Source: Bacteroidales bacterium UBA1176 (GTDB lineage: Bacteria; Bacteroidota; Bacteroidia; Bacteroidales; WCHB1-69). Taken from it: 61,415 nt of DNA. Location of the stretch: NCBI GenBank assembly GCA_002311645.1, contig DBYW01000038.1, positions 53,326 through 114,740 on the forward strand. The letters run 5' to 3'. Each line of letters opens with the position of its first letter. The first letter of the stretch is position 1. Made by a program: the position numbers and the translations under genes. The notes under the pieces were generated by a model. The model saw only the letters and a program-made list of their open reading frames with translations, did not search any database and was not told where the DNA came from. This document shows, in pieces, positions 31,876-41,417 of the stretch.

Positions 31876-34137
31876 TTAGTTCTTCAATCCGGCGTATTCG
31901 CGATACTGTTTGGCCTGTTCCTTCATGCCGCGCTTCTCGTAGCTCTTGGCCATGGCCTTGTAGAGTTGTCGGTAGGCGTTGTTTTGGTCGATGTTCTGTG
32001 CTTGGCAGTATTGGAGCCAGAGTTTTACAAAGCTGTCATCCATGCGGTCGACGTCGATGACTTTCATGAATTGTTTTTTGGCGTTGGTGAAGTCGCGTTG
32101 TTGGAGGTATAGATTGATGGCAAGGTTGTAGGCGCCGGCGTATTTCGGATTGTGTTCCTCGATGTTGTGCAGGATGTCGAGGGCGCCTTGGATGTCTTGT
32201 TTGTAAACGTGGGCGTAGGCGCGCATGTAGTTTGCCATTTCAGACTCTGCATCGATTTCATGGTAGTGGTTGAGGTAGACCAAGGCGCTGTCGGGGCGGT
32301 TGGTGCGCACATAGCACTCGCCGATGCCGAGGAGGGCGCCAAGATTGTCGGGATCCAAGGCTAAAGCTTGATGGTAGAGCAGGATGGCGGAGTCGAGTTG
32401 GTTACTGTTCTTTAATTTGGAAGCCTGGAAGTCACTCTTGTCCTCACGTTTGAGGATGATGCAGATGGGCACACCGTCCACGTCGATGGTCTTGACCGTG
32501 TTCTTGGGCGGGAAGTGTGAACTGCGAAGATATTCGGGGGCGATGCCGGTAACGGTGAAGATGGCATAGTCCCAATCCGAATTTTCTTTCTCGTACCAAC
32601 GGATGAAAATAGTCTGGAAGTGTGTCGTATCTTTTTCGAAGAAATATCTGACGGAAGCGGGATGCCAAGAACCCACGATGGTTTTGGAGCCGTCGGCTTT
32701 CTTGGGTGCGTTGGCGATGATCCATTCGGAAGCCTCGCGGGTGGAGTGGTAGTAGTAGTCCAGCTCATATTGACCGAGCGCCTTTTTGGTCCCGCCTACC
32801 AGTTCGTTGAAATAGACGTACTCGTAGGGGTGATTGGCGATGATATGGCGGATGGGGCCGATGAGCAGTGCCAGCAATATCACCACGCTGGCAACATTGA
32901 CGATAATGCCCTTCGTAGAGCCGTGGCGTGCCCCCTCTTTACCATCATCCGTGCCATTGCCATCTGTTGACGGTTCCGGAGTTGTTTTCAACAGCCGTTC
33001 AACCCAATTCACCAAACCATTGAAACCTAATCCTGCAGCCACCACCATGGGCGGATACGAGAACATGGCGTGGCGCCAGCCGCCATAGACGTTGGCCTTG
33101 GTATAGACAATCCAAAACACGGGGAAAAAGAAGGTGAAGAAAATCAGGAACGACCAGAAGCGGTCTTCCCGTTTGTGCCAGCAGAATATGAAAAACAGAA
33201 TCACGCCTATGATGACGGCGATGGGTATGGTCATCAGAATGTATTTGGGGGTATAGTACCACGGCAGGTAGTCTGACCACTGCATGTTGCCCTCAAAGAG
33301 CTGGCGGATGGAGGTGGGGAAGGCGGACATGTTTTCAAAGACGGCCTTGAAGTTGCTGACAGGGTGTTTCAGCAGGAGAGGCCAAGCCAGGACTGTGAGG
33401 AGGATACCCACCAAGGAGATGCCCACGCCCCAGGCTGCCAAAGTCCCGAGTTCGCGGCCGCTCTCTTTTTTGAATAATCCTGGTTTCCAGTTCCGTTTGA
33501 GATACATCATGATGCCGAAGAGTCCGAAATAGGCGACAATCAGTATGCCTGCGAAACGGACGCTGGTGGCAAGACCGATGGAGATGGCAAACAGTATGGC
33601 GGTACTCCATTTGATTTTGGGAAATTCCTGCAGGAATCGGGTAAGACAGTATATCCCGAAAATTGTTCCCGTGGCTAACGGCAAGTCTTTCAGATTGTTG
33701 AAAGAATGGCCCAAGAATCTTGGGGAAAGAAATATCAGCACAAAAGTGAACACCGCGGCGCGCCAGCCGGCGATGCGATAGGCGATTAATGCCGCAAAAA
33801 ACATGGCTAACCAGCCGAATATGCTGTTGATGAAATGGCGCGCATCGTATATTTCATCGATATGGAATGTTTTGGTGATGAAATAGGCGAAGTTGTCCAC
33901 CACTTGTCCATAGTATGGAAGATTCCAATCCGGAGTCACGACTGCTGCGGTGCTGTCTTTTCCGCCTGTAGCATAGTAGTCGTAAACGTGTTCGGCTTGT
34001 TCCAGATGGAAATGCTCATCACCGGAGTTGCCGGCTTGTTTGCTCATAAGAGGCAGTGCAATCAGTCCGGCCAAGCAAATGCCGATGAAAATCCAGAACC
34101 AAGGATTTTTTTTGTTTTTTTTGAAGAATTCTTTCAT
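31876..34137 (-). CDS. GT-C type membrane glycosyltransferase (PMT/ArnT-like) with TPR tail
   Basis: A 753-residue polytopic protein. The N-terminal ~450 residues carry about eleven membrane segments; the first loop holds the acidic pair GDEHFHL, as in polyprenyl-phosphate-sugar-dependent GT39/GT83 enzymes. A soluble domain follows, and residues ~590-745 contain about four TPR-like repeats (AILLYHQALALDPDNLGALLGIGECY...). It probably transfers a sugar from a lipid carrier outside the inner membrane. It is the last gene of the dideoxy-sugar operon, next to a DPM-type transferase that could make its donor. Confidence 0.82.
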   Translation of the reverse strand: MKEFFKKNKKNPWFWIFIGICLAGLIALPLMSKQAGNSGDEHFHLEQAEHVYDYYATGGKDSTAAVVTPDWNLPYYGQVVDNFAYFITKTFHIDEIYDARHFINSIFGWLAMFFAALIAYRIAGWRAAVFTFVLIFLSPRFLGHSFNNLKDLPLATGTIFGIYCLTRFLQEFPKIKWSTAILFAISIGLATSVRFAGILIVAYFGLFGIMMYLKRNWKPGLFKKESGRELGTLAAWGVGISLVGILLTVLAWPLLLKHPVSNFKAVFENMSAFPTSIRQLFEGNMQWSDYLPWYYTPKYILMTIPIAVIIGVILFFIFCWHKREDRFWSFLIFFTFFFPVFWIVYTKANVYGGWRHAMFSYPPMVVAAGLGFNGLVNWVERLLKTTPEPSTDGNGTDDGKEGARHGSTKGIIVNVASVVILLALLIGPIRHIIANHPYEYVYFNELVGGTKKALGQYELDYYYHSTREASEWIIANAPKKADGSKTIVGSWHPASVRYFFEKDTTHFQTIFIRWYEKENSDWDYAIFTVTGIAPEYLRSSHFPPKNTVKTIDVDGVPICIILKREDKSDFQASKLKNSNQLDSAILLYHQALALDPDNLGALLGIGECYVRTNRPDSALVYLNHYHEIDAESEMANYMRAYAHVYKQDIQGALDILHNIEEHNPKYAGAYNLAINLYLQQRDFTNAKKQFMKVIDVDRMDDSFVKLWLQYCQAQNIDQNNAYRQLYKAMAKSYEKRGMKEQAKQYREYAGLKN

Positions 34138-34148
34138 GATAGAGACAA

Positions 34149-35111
34149 TTATTTATTTTCACTTTCTTTTTCGTCGATATCAAAATTTATGCGTTCCTCC
34201 TCTATCACCAGCGGCCGGTTCATCACGCGGGTGTTGATGCTCATCACATATTCACCCACGAAGCCGATGAAAAGTAGTTCCACCGCATTGAAGAAAAAGA
34301 GTGCGATAATCAAAGGTGCGACACCTGCTGAGAAATTGTTCCACCATATCAGTTTTAGAATCAGGTAAACGATGGCGGCAAGGAATGATAAGACGGAAAG
34401 AATCATACCCACAATGGTGATGAGGTGCAGTCCTACCTTGGTATAGCTGGTGAAACTGAGCATGGCCGTGTCGAACAGGGTGAAGAAGTTGTTGTGCGTT
34501 TTCCCTGCCCGCCGTTTGGCTTGTGTGTATTCAATGTTCACACGCTTGTATCCCAATTCGGCCACAATGCCACGGATGAAAGGGGTGGGGTCGTTCAGGT
34601 TACGCATAACATCAAGGAAAGATTTGTCGTAAAGTCCAAAGCCTGTAAAATGCTCTATTTGGTCCACCTCTGACATTTTCTTGATGATTTTATAATAGAT
34701 GGTGCGGAAAAAGCGCATAATGGGATTCTCCTTGCTCTTGGTCTTGATGCAGGAGACAATCTTCGCCCCTTTTTCCCACTCGGCCACCATTTTTGGAATC
34801 ATCTCAATGGGATCCTGAAAGTCACAACACATCATTATGGTACAGTCGCCGTTGGTCTGTAACATGCCATAGTATGGGCTGTTGTGTTGTCCGAAGTTCT
34901 TGGCATTGAAGATGGCCTTGATTTTTGGATTCTGCTTGCAGATCTCACGCAGTAGCGGACGGGTGTTGTCCTGCGAATCATTATCAATGAAGATAATTTC
35001 GTAGTCGTACTGCGGCAGACTTTTATTCAGTTCTTCTACAATTGCCTTGCTGATAGGCACGACGTTCTCCTCTTCGTTATAGCAGGGAATCAGGATGCTG
35101 ATTTTTTTCAT
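34149..35111 (-). CDS. GT2 family glycosyltransferase, polyprenyl-phosphate type (GtrB/DPM-like)
   Basis: A GT2 enzyme of 320 residues that would load a sugar onto undecaprenyl phosphate. The N-terminal GT-A domain begins SILIPCYNEEENVVPI and has a CDFQDP metal-binding motif and a KRRAGKTH segment (R-A/S-G-K/S family motif). Two C-terminal membrane helices (VGLHLITIVGMILSVLSFLA, LIIALFFFNAVELLFIGFVG) are as in GtrB. It sits 11 bases before the GT-C gene, a donor-maker and user pairing. Confidence 0.9.
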   Translation of the reverse strand: MKKISILIPCYNEEENVVPISKAIVEELNKSLPQYDYEIIFIDNDSQDNTRPLLREICKQNPKIKAIFNAKNFGQHNSPYYGMLQTNGDCTIMMCCDFQDPIEMIPKMVAEWEKGAKIVSCIKTKSKENPIMRFFRTIYYKIIKKMSEVDQIEHFTGFGLYDKSFLDVMRNLNDPTPFIRGIVAELGYKRVNIEYTQAKRRAGKTHNNFFTLFDTAMLSFTSYTKVGLHLITIVGMILSVLSFLAAIVYLILKLIWWNNFSAGVAPLIIALFFFNAVELLFIGFVGEYVMSINTRVMNRPLVIEEERINFDIDEKESENK

Positions 35112-35162
35112 GTTTTTGTTTTTAATATAATCTTCTTACAGTTCAACCAATGAATATGGAAA

Positions 35163-36074
35163 TCAAACGAAAAGCCCTTTATCCAATGTCAGAAATGCTT
35201 TTTCTCTCAAAGAGGGAGTCGTTCCACAGACATGGAGGAAAAGGTCGTGAATGCCGATACGGTGAATTTTTGGGTATTCGGGAATCATTCCGTTTGCGAA
35301 CATGTCGTTGGCCTGTTCCACAATGGCAGATCCTAAGCCACAGGACAACTGATGTTCTTCCAAAACCACAATATTCGAATGGCGTGTAATAATCTCTTTC
35401 AATTGGGATTGATTGATTGGCTTAACGAAGGGCACACTATAAATGGCTGTGCTGATTTGATTCTCTTTTATCCAATTTACAGCATAATCCGCAATCGAGC
35501 CGGAGACGAAGAGGGCATTGGGGGTGTCGGATTCCTGATATGCGTGGAAATCTCCTATTTCGAATTCATCAACTTTTTCAAACACCTCCTTTTCTCTTGC
35601 TTTCCCGAGACGCAAATACATGGGGCCATCATACTTGGCGGACATCGCGATGATTTGTGTCGTCTCGGAAGGGTCACAAGGGGTGCAAATCACCATGTTC
35701 GGGATGGCACGCATCATTCCCATATCTTCCGTAGCCTGATGCGAGGCTCCCAGGGCACTGTAGGCAAACCCTACACCCACAGACACTATCTTGACATTCA
35801 ATTTCGGGTAGGCAACATCATTGCGTATCTGTTCTATGCACCGCAGACTGGGAAAGTTCGCTATGGAATAGATGTACACGTTGAAACCGCCCATCGCAAG
35901 GCCAGCGGCCAACCCAATCATCGCCTGTTCGTTAATTCCACAATTGAGGAATCGGTCAGGATATGCCTCAATAAAGGGTTCAAGGGCATGGAATCCGAGA
36001 TCTCCTGTAAGAAGGAATATCTTATCGTTATGTTTGGCTTCTTCAACCAACTGATTTACAAATGCTTTTCTCAT
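35163..36074 (-). CDS. Transketolase C-terminal subunit (split type)
   Basis: The pyrimidine-binding plus C-terminal half of a transketolase-like ThDP enzyme, 303 residues. Visible are the ThDP-activating glutamate segment NCGINEQAMIGLAAGLA, the ASHQATEDMGMMRAIPNM loop and the phosphate-binding-type C-terminal domain (VLEEHQLSCGLGSAI). The N-terminal half is the overlapping upstream gene, so the holoenzyme is an alpha2beta2-type split protein. Its place within a sugar-nucleotide operon suggests two-carbon transfer in glycan synthesis instead of pentose phosphate metabolism; this is inference. Confidence 0.92.
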   Translation of the reverse strand: MRKAFVNQLVEEAKHNDKIFLLTGDLGFHALEPFIEAYPDRFLNCGINEQAMIGLAAGLAMGGFNVYIYSIANFPSLRCIEQIRNDVAYPKLNVKIVSVGVGFAYSALGASHQATEDMGMMRAIPNMVICTPCDPSETTQIIAMSAKYDGPMYLRLGKAREKEVFEKVDEFEIGDFHAYQESDTPNALFVSGSIADYAVNWIKENQISTAIYSVPFVKPINQSQLKEIITRHSNIVVLEEHQLSCGLGSAIVEQANDMFANGMIPEYPKIHRIGIHDLFLHVCGTTPSLREKAFLTLDKGLFV

Positions 36075-36871
36075 TTTGAAAGATCCTCCATTAATTGTTT
36101 ATATTCTTCGTCGTTGGGTGAATGGTAATGTGAAAACAAAGTGTCCTCCATTGATTTCCATCCCTTTGCTTTAATCGTATTTGCCAAAATCACAGTGGGC
36201 TTTCCCTTTGTCTGTTCCGCTTCTTTAAAGGCATTTCGCAAGGCGTCATGATCGTGGCCGTCCAATTCAATACAATTCCAGTTGAATGCGTCTAACTTCT
36301 CCTTGAAAGGTTCAAGATTGATGATTTCATTGGTACGCCCAAAACACTGTATTTTATTGTAGTCTATAATCAGACAAAGATTGTCAAGTTTCAGTTGCGC
36401 ACCCAGAAGAAGCGCTTCCCAATTGGAACCCTCCTCCATGTCGCCGTCACCTACAATCACATAGGTGCGGTAATTTTTATGAAGTTTCTTTGCACCGTAT
36501 GCGATGCCACACCCAACCGGCAGTCCGTGACCAAGACTCCCGGTGGACAGCTCCACGCCGGGAACATAGTGAGAGGTGTGTTCCAACAGAAGACTCCCTT
36601 CCTGGGCAAATCCATCCAAATAGCTCATCGGGAAATAGCCCATAATTCCCAAAGTGGCATAATATGACGCACAGGTATGCCCCTTTGACAAAATGAACCG
36701 GTCACGGTTGTCATCTGAAGGATTATTCGGATCAAATTGCAGCACATCCGCATATAGTACTGCAAGAATGTCGGCCATTGACAATGCACCGCCGATGTGG
36801 GACGCACTGGCTTTATAGACCATTTCTGCTGTTACCAGCCTGATTTTTTTTGCTAATTCTACACTGTTCAT
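36071..36871 (-). CDS. Transketolase N-terminal subunit (split type)
   Basis: The ThDP diphosphate-binding half of the split transketolase, 266 residues. Motifs are ILSKGHTCASYYATL, GSLGHGLPVGCGIAYG and the ThDP/Mg motif GDGDMEEGSNWEA...DYNK. It overlaps the C-subunit gene by four bases, consistent with coupled translation and a stoichiometric complex. Confidence 0.94.
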   Translation of the reverse strand: MNSVELAKKIRLVTAEMVYKASASHIGGALSMADILAVLYADVLQFDPNNPSDDNRDRFILSKGHTCASYYATLGIMGYFPMSYLDGFAQEGSLLLEHTSHYVPGVELSTGSLGHGLPVGCGIAYGAKKLHKNYRTYVIVGDGDMEEGSNWEALLLGAQLKLDNLCLIIDYNKIQCFGRTNEIINLEPFKEKLDAFNWNCIELDGHDHDALRNAFKEAEQTKGKPTVILANTIKAKGWKSMEDTLFSHYHSPNDEEYKQLMEDLSK

Positions 36872-36885
36872 ATTATCAATATGAT

Positions 36886-37926
36886 TTAAATGTTATTCTT
36901 TTTTCCAGAGGCGTGGGCTGACGATAAATACTCCTTGAAAGTTTTTTCGATTCCTTCCGCCAAACTGTTGCGGACAATCCAGCCCAAGGCTTTGATTTTA
37001 TTGTTGTCGAGCATCAGACCCGGCTTTCTTTCTTGAAATTTTTCCCGGAATGACACCGTCACGTTGATGCCGTTTATATTTTTATTGGCAGTGTCTGCAA
37101 TAACATCGGCAATCTCATCTATAGCGGCAAAGTTCCCTTTGTCGCCACAGGAAGAGATGTTGTAGGGTTCGCCGGGAACGCCCTTCTCGCAAAGACATAG
37201 CAGGCCGTCAATAGCGTCATCCACAAAGATGTTATCCCGGCGTGGAGCAACATTGCTGTTAAGAAGTAGATCCTCCCCGTGCTGCGACTTGTTTATAAAC
37301 TCATAAAACGCCGTGTTGGGTGCATGTTTGCTATAGCCGTAAAGATAGCTGAAGCGGGCTATTTTCACATCCAGCCCATACTGTTTTTGATAGGAGCGTG
37401 CAATAACCTCCACCATCCGTTTTGATTCGGAATAGGGAGCGTTGCCGGCATCCAAACTGAAGGCGACGGTGGTCTCTTCTTCCGAAACACGACGTCCGTT
37501 GTCGGTGTTGCCATAGACAGTGGCTGACGAGAACACGACCAGGCAGCCCTCACGACCAGATTTCTCCCTCCGTTGTCTGAGATATTCCAAAATATTAATT
37601 GTTCCCACGATATTGGGCTTGATCACACTGACCGGGTAGTCGCGGATAATATCGCCTGCTATGGGACCGGCGGCATGGAAGATGTAATCGTAATCATAAT
37701 CCGAGCCGGACAAGCCCTCTGACACGTCCCCTTCCGCAAGTATCAGCGTTCCAACACCTTTGTAACCGTCAAAAACGTCTTGCAGTTTTGCAAGGTTTCT
37801 GCCCAATGCTATAATACGACAGCCCTCGACTCCCAAAAGCCTTTTTACGAGATGGGAGCCAAGTAACCCCGTGGCACCGGTGACAAGAACCGTCTTGTTT
37901 TCAAATGTGTTCATCTTATAGTTCAT
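36886..37926 (-). CDS. NAD-dependent epimerase/dehydratase (extended SDR)
   Basis: An extended SDR acting on nucleotide sugars, 346 residues. The Rossmann motif is VTGATGLLGSH, the Ser and Tyr/Lys of the active site lie in VFSSATVYG and PYSESKRMVE, and the C-terminal sugar-nucleotide part has APRRDNIFVDDAIDGLL. Two starts are possible: the ATG at 37926, which overlaps the ThDP-enzyme gene by 11 bases, or the ATG at 37914 (MNTFENKTVLV) just after that stop. In yersiniose synthesis an SDR (YerF) reduces the branched ketone; this gene could play that part, but plain 4-epimerase or reductase functions are equally possible. Confidence 0.88.
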   Translation of the reverse strand: MNYKMNTFENKTVLVTGATGLLGSHLVKRLLGVEGCRIIALGRNLAKLQDVFDGYKGVGTLILAEGDVSEGLSGSDYDYDYIFHAAGPIAGDIIRDYPVSVIKPNIVGTINILEYLRQRREKSGREGCLVVFSSATVYGNTDNGRRVSEEETTVAFSLDAGNAPYSESKRMVEVIARSYQKQYGLDVKIARFSYLYGYSKHAPNTAFYEFINKSQHGEDLLLNSNVAPRRDNIFVDDAIDGLLCLCEKGVPGEPYNISSCGDKGNFAAIDEIADVIADTANKNINGINVTVSFREKFQERKPGLMLDNNKIKALGWIVRNSLAEGIEKTFKEYLSSAHASGKKNNI

Positions 37927-39544
37927 TTAATTTTTCATATTTCGTTTCTTCAAGAAGCGGCGTCATTTTTTGAACAGGATTGCCCTTGGGAAGCTGCGGC
38001 GAAAGTTCAAGGTTCCCGTCAACAGAGAGTTCAATAAAATGTGAGCTGTCCAATCCATATTCCCTGACAATTCTCTCAAAATTAGGAGTGACGTAACCCG
38101 AATCCTTGGTCGTATGCACACATTTTCCCTTATAGCGGTGTATTTCCCTGTCCCTGATCATGCCGGATGTCTGGTTGTTCAGCAAAACGACGGTGATCGG
38201 CAGGTTGTTCTGGACAATATTTTGCAGTTCCTGGATGTTCATTTGCAGGCCTTGGTCTCCAATGAAGCAGACAACGGGTTTGCGGGTGGCATAGTAGGCA
38301 CCGATCGCCTTGCCCAATCCGTTGCCCAATGCACAAAATGACTTGCTGTACAGGGTCCTGTTCTTTTGCCGGTTCAACACACAGGCGCGTGACACCCAAA
38401 ACTCATTGTTTCCAATGTCTGTGACAAGAATAGAGTCTTCAGGAATATTATGCAACAAGGATGCTATAGATAAAACGACATCCGGACAATCCTCATTCTT
38501 CAGTTCTTCGTAAAGATAGTCACAGGTCCTCATCCATTCCGAATGATCGCCAAAATCATAGTTGTTTGTCACCAATTTCTTGATGAGATGCTGAATGTCC
38601 GTAACATATGGCTGGGAATTAGGAATGTCCCGCAAAAGCTCCGTTTCGTCAATCTCATATCGGATGATTTTAGCTTGCTTGACAATGGGCTCATAACTTG
38701 GAGAATGGACGGGGAAATTCAAGCGGTTTCCCAAAGCGATGATCAAATCCGCTTTGGAAAGGATGAAGTTTGCACAGCGGATGCCATGGCTGCCGACATA
38801 TCCATAGTAGTTTGGCATATATCCGACAATGTCGTGCGTGAATCTGCTGGAAACGATCGGCAGATTCAACTTTTTGGACAATTCTCTGAAATCATTTCGT
38901 GCATCCGCCTGATTAATGCCGTCACCAATTAAGATGACAGGGCGTTTTGCCGCACGTATCTGACTTATGGTGTCATCCATGCTCATATCAAGCATTTCTT
39001 CCGTTGCTACAGCACGAAAAGACCCAACAGGAAGGGGCTCATTCCATAACTTTGTATTGACATCAACAAACACAGGGCCTTTGCGGCCGCCAATAGCAGC
39101 AAGGCAAGCCTTGCTTACTTGTGGGACAACATCTTCTATCGTGTCGATGCGTACCGCATATTTGGTGAAAGACCTGACAACGTCGCAAGTGTCCATCTCC
39201 TGATCCGTCATCGTACGGATGCCTTTGGGAGATGGTGCTGCAGAATGCGACGTGATAAAAAGAACAGGAATGGAATCATAATAGGCATCGGCCATTGGGG
39301 TCAGGAGGTTGGTGAAGCCAGGCCCTTTGGTCGCGTATGCAACTCCCAACTTGCCGCTGGATTGTGCATAGCCACATGCAGCAAAACCAGCCGTCTGCTC
39401 ATGATAAGTCAAATGAGGCGTGATGATCGGCTTGCGGGCTTCGGCGGCATACAAGAAATCAAGAACCACACCGCCCGGTATTCCGAACAAATCCGTCACC
39501 CCGATGTTTATCAAATGTTCTACTATGTATTCTGCAACCGTCAT
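37916..39544 (-). CDS. Acetolactate synthase-like ThDP enzyme of sugar operon
   Basis: A ThDP-dependent enzyme of 542 residues with the three-domain AHAS/pyruvate oxidase architecture. The activating Glu49 lies in YHEQTAGFAACGYA, the central domain has ILIGDGINQADAR, and the ThDP/Mg motif is GDQGLQMNIQEL...NN (429-457), with GDQ in place of the usual GDG. No regulatory subunit or ilv gene is near, so branched-chain amino acid synthesis is unlikely. By context it resembles YerE, which adds a two-carbon unit from pyruvate to C4 of CDP-3,6-dideoxy-4-ketohexose. The donor and product here are unknown. It overlaps the aldolase gene by four bases. Confidence 0.9.
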   Translation of the reverse strand: MTVAEYIVEHLINIGVTDLFGIPGGVVLDFLYAAEARKPIITPHLTYHEQTAGFAACGYAQSSGKLGVAYATKGPGFTNLLTPMADAYYDSIPVLFITSHSAAPSPKGIRTMTDQEMDTCDVVRSFTKYAVRIDTIEDVVPQVSKACLAAIGGRKGPVFVDVNTKLWNEPLPVGSFRAVATEEMLDMSMDDTISQIRAAKRPVILIGDGINQADARNDFRELSKKLNLPIVSSRFTHDIVGYMPNYYGYVGSHGIRCANFILSKADLIIALGNRLNFPVHSPSYEPIVKQAKIIRYEIDETELLRDIPNSQPYVTDIQHLIKKLVTNNYDFGDHSEWMRTCDYLYEELKNEDCPDVVLSIASLLHNIPEDSILVTDIGNNEFWVSRACVLNRQKNRTLYSKSFCALGNGLGKAIGAYYATRKPVVCFIGDQGLQMNIQELQNIVQNNLPITVVLLNNQTSGMIRDREIHRYKGKCVHTTKDSGYVTPNFERIVREYGLDSSHFIELSVDGNLELSPQLPKGNPVQKMTPLLEETKYEKLNEL

Positions 39545-40602
39545 GCTTTGTTCTTTTGTTTCAAATATGCATCATATACTTTTTCGAGATTGTCGGGTGT
39601 ATATTGCGGGCGAAGCTGATCGGGCATCTGTCGTAATATCTCATTGATCTGGCAATAGGAAAGTTTGTGCTTTTTACGCAAAACCACAGCATATTTATAT
39701 GCGGTCCTGTAAATGGCAGGCAAGGCGCGGAAAACGGAGTATCCCCAGGTGGTGCGGTTATCATAGGTCTCATCCAGCAGTTCGCATATTTGCAATATCG
39801 GATCAAAATTGTACCTTTTCCCAAAATGCTGGTTCAAATAGGGAAGGATCAATTCGGTCTGCAGGTTTCCAGCACCTTGCCCCATCCCAGTCGCACATGA
39901 ATCCACAATGATTTTCCTTTCAGAAGGAATTGACAGGAAAGTCAGCACATTTGCAAAAGCCAGATTCATATTGTTATGTGCATGAAAACCGATCTTGATG
40001 TCCGGCTTCAGCGAAGAATCATAAAATTGGAAGAAATACTTCACGTTTTCTTCCATCATGTATCCGTAACTATCCACGAAGTACAGGGCATATGCATTTA
40101 TCTTATTGGCTGTTTCAACGATTAATTGCAGCTCTTTTTCAGAATACCTCATCGTCAGCATGGGCTGAATAAACACTTTGTAGCCTTTTTCCGCTAACAT
40201 TTCACAGAAATCAAGCGATTTCTGTAGTTGAGAATAACGTAAAATGACACGAGCTCCATCCAAGAGAGACTCATTGTGTGCGACAACCTTGTCGTCAGGG
40301 GTATCCGGCCCGACATACATCCCCACATACATTTGATTTGTAGTGCGAGGTGAAGGAATGATTTCGGACAATTGTTCCAGATAATGGAATTTTGAGAACA
40401 TGCTGTGGTCATCACCGAGGGGATGAATGGACCCGAGTTCAACGATGTCAACACCTGAATCTACCAAAAGGCCTGCAATATGTCTAATCATTTCTTGGGT
40501 GAAAACCGCATCATTGAAATGATTGATGAATTCGTCCTCAAGGCCTAATCCACCGTCTCTAAGCGTAGCATCCAGTAGTTGTATTCTCTGATGATTTAAC
40601 AT
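39541..40602 (-). CDS. DRE-TIM metallolyase family aldolase (HMG-lyase-like)
   Basis: A divalent-metal TIM-barrel enzyme of 353 residues. The signature is LLDATLRDGG (residues 9-18, metal and catalytic Asp/Arg), DSYGYM in the middle and GFHAHNNMNLAFAN (metal His207, His209). It is closest in form to 4-hydroxy-2-oxovalerate aldolase and related 2-oxo-acid lyases, not to isopropylmalate synthase, because no LeuA regulatory domain is present. The four-base overlap with the ThDP enzyme suggests the two act in sequence, perhaps making or cleaving the 2-oxo acid used for side-chain transfer (inference). Confidence 0.9.
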   Translation of the reverse strand: MLNHQRIQLLDATLRDGGLGLEDEFINHFNDAVFTQEMIRHIAGLLVDSGVDIVELGSIHPLGDDHSMFSKFHYLEQLSEIIPSPRTTNQMYVGMYVGPDTPDDKVVAHNESLLDGARVILRYSQLQKSLDFCEMLAEKGYKVFIQPMLTMRYSEKELQLIVETANKINAYALYFVDSYGYMMEENVKYFFQFYDSSLKPDIKIGFHAHNNMNLAFANVLTFLSIPSERKIIVDSCATGMGQGAGNLQTELILPYLNQHFGKRYNFDPILQICELLDETYDNRTTWGYSVFRALPAIYRTAYKYAVVLRKKHKLSYCQINEILRQMPDQLRPQYTPDNLEKVYDAYLKQKNKA

Positions 40603-40729
40603 AATACACTATCTTTCACAAGATTCCCTTATTGTTTTCACTGTTTTTATTACTATTTGCCAGAAGTATTGATTTGTTGGTGATGTTTTGACACGGATTA
40701 TGAGATATTTTTATCCAATGAACATTACA

Positions 40730-41413
40730 TTATTCCCAATCGTCGGTGAGCACATTCTCCTTCGGGACACCGAGTTCAATGAGCTTTTCTTTGAAAATTT
40801 TGATCATCACAGGAGGCCCGGAGATGAAATAGCTGCTATCGTTGCCATTCTGCTCGTGAATTCTCGCAATGTCGATTACGCCATCCTTGTTTTCGTAGAA
40901 GATGGTGATTTGGGCATTATCGTTCTTGATGGCGGCGAACTCCTTCTGGTAGATGTAGTAGTCTTCGTTCTTGTAACCCAAGTATATCTTTGGGTCCGCA
41001 TAGTCCCTGAAAGATTCGTGGGTGAAGAGGGAAAGGAAAGGCGTTACGCCCGTGCCGCCGGCAATGAACACGGTGTTGGTTTTGTTGTGCGGCTGTGTGA
41101 AGAGTTCGCCAAACGGAAGTTTGAGCCACACTTCCCTGCCCACTTCCAAGGTCTTTTCCATCTCTTGCGTGAAGTTCCCTTTCACGGCGTAAGTGATGCG
41201 GATGACATCCTCGGCAGGATCGCTCTGCATGGAGAAGCAGCGCGATTCCGGCCATTGCCCGATGCCGTCGTACTCCTCGTCAATGGCGATATGGAGAAAC
41301 TGTCCCGGGGAATATTTGTAAGGCCGTTCTAATGACTTGAATTCCACGGTATAGATACCCTTAAACGGGTTCGCTATGGAGACGACCTCTGATAAATACT
41401 TCTTTGCCAGCAT
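40730..41413 (-). CDS. Flavin-dependent NAD(P)H reductase (FNR-like, E3 analogue)
   Basis: A ferredoxin-reductase-fold protein of 227 residues. It has the FAD-binding motif R58-C-F-S61-M-Q-S and the nicotinamide-binding AGGTGVTPFLS (118-128), ending with FISGPPVMIKIFKEKLIELG. In known 3,6-dideoxyhexose pathways the reductase (AscD/DdhD, E3) also carries a plant-type [2Fe-2S] domain; here that domain is absent. It starts 4 bases after rfbH ends, so it is the likely electron donor to RfbH. The ~130 bases after it hold no gene. Confidence 0.88.
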   Translation of the reverse strand: MLAKKYLSEVVSIANPFKGIYTVEFKSLERPYKYSPGQFLHIAIDEEYDGIGQWPESRCFSMQSDPAEDVIRITYAVKGNFTQEMEKTLEVGREVWLKLPFGELFTQPHNKTNTVFIAGGTGVTPFLSLFTHESFRDYADPKIYLGYKNEDYYIYQKEFAAIKNDNAQITIFYENKDGVIDIARIHEQNGNDSSYFISGPPVMIKIFKEKLIELGVPKENVLTDDWE

Positions 41414-41417
41414 AATG

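Noticed and set aside
37916..39544. Reading the ThDP enzyme as the biosynthetic acetolactate synthase large subunit.
   Set aside because: No small regulatory subunit, ilvC, ilvD or leu genes are present; the overlap with an aldolase and placement within rfb genes favour a sugar role. Proof needs biochemistry.
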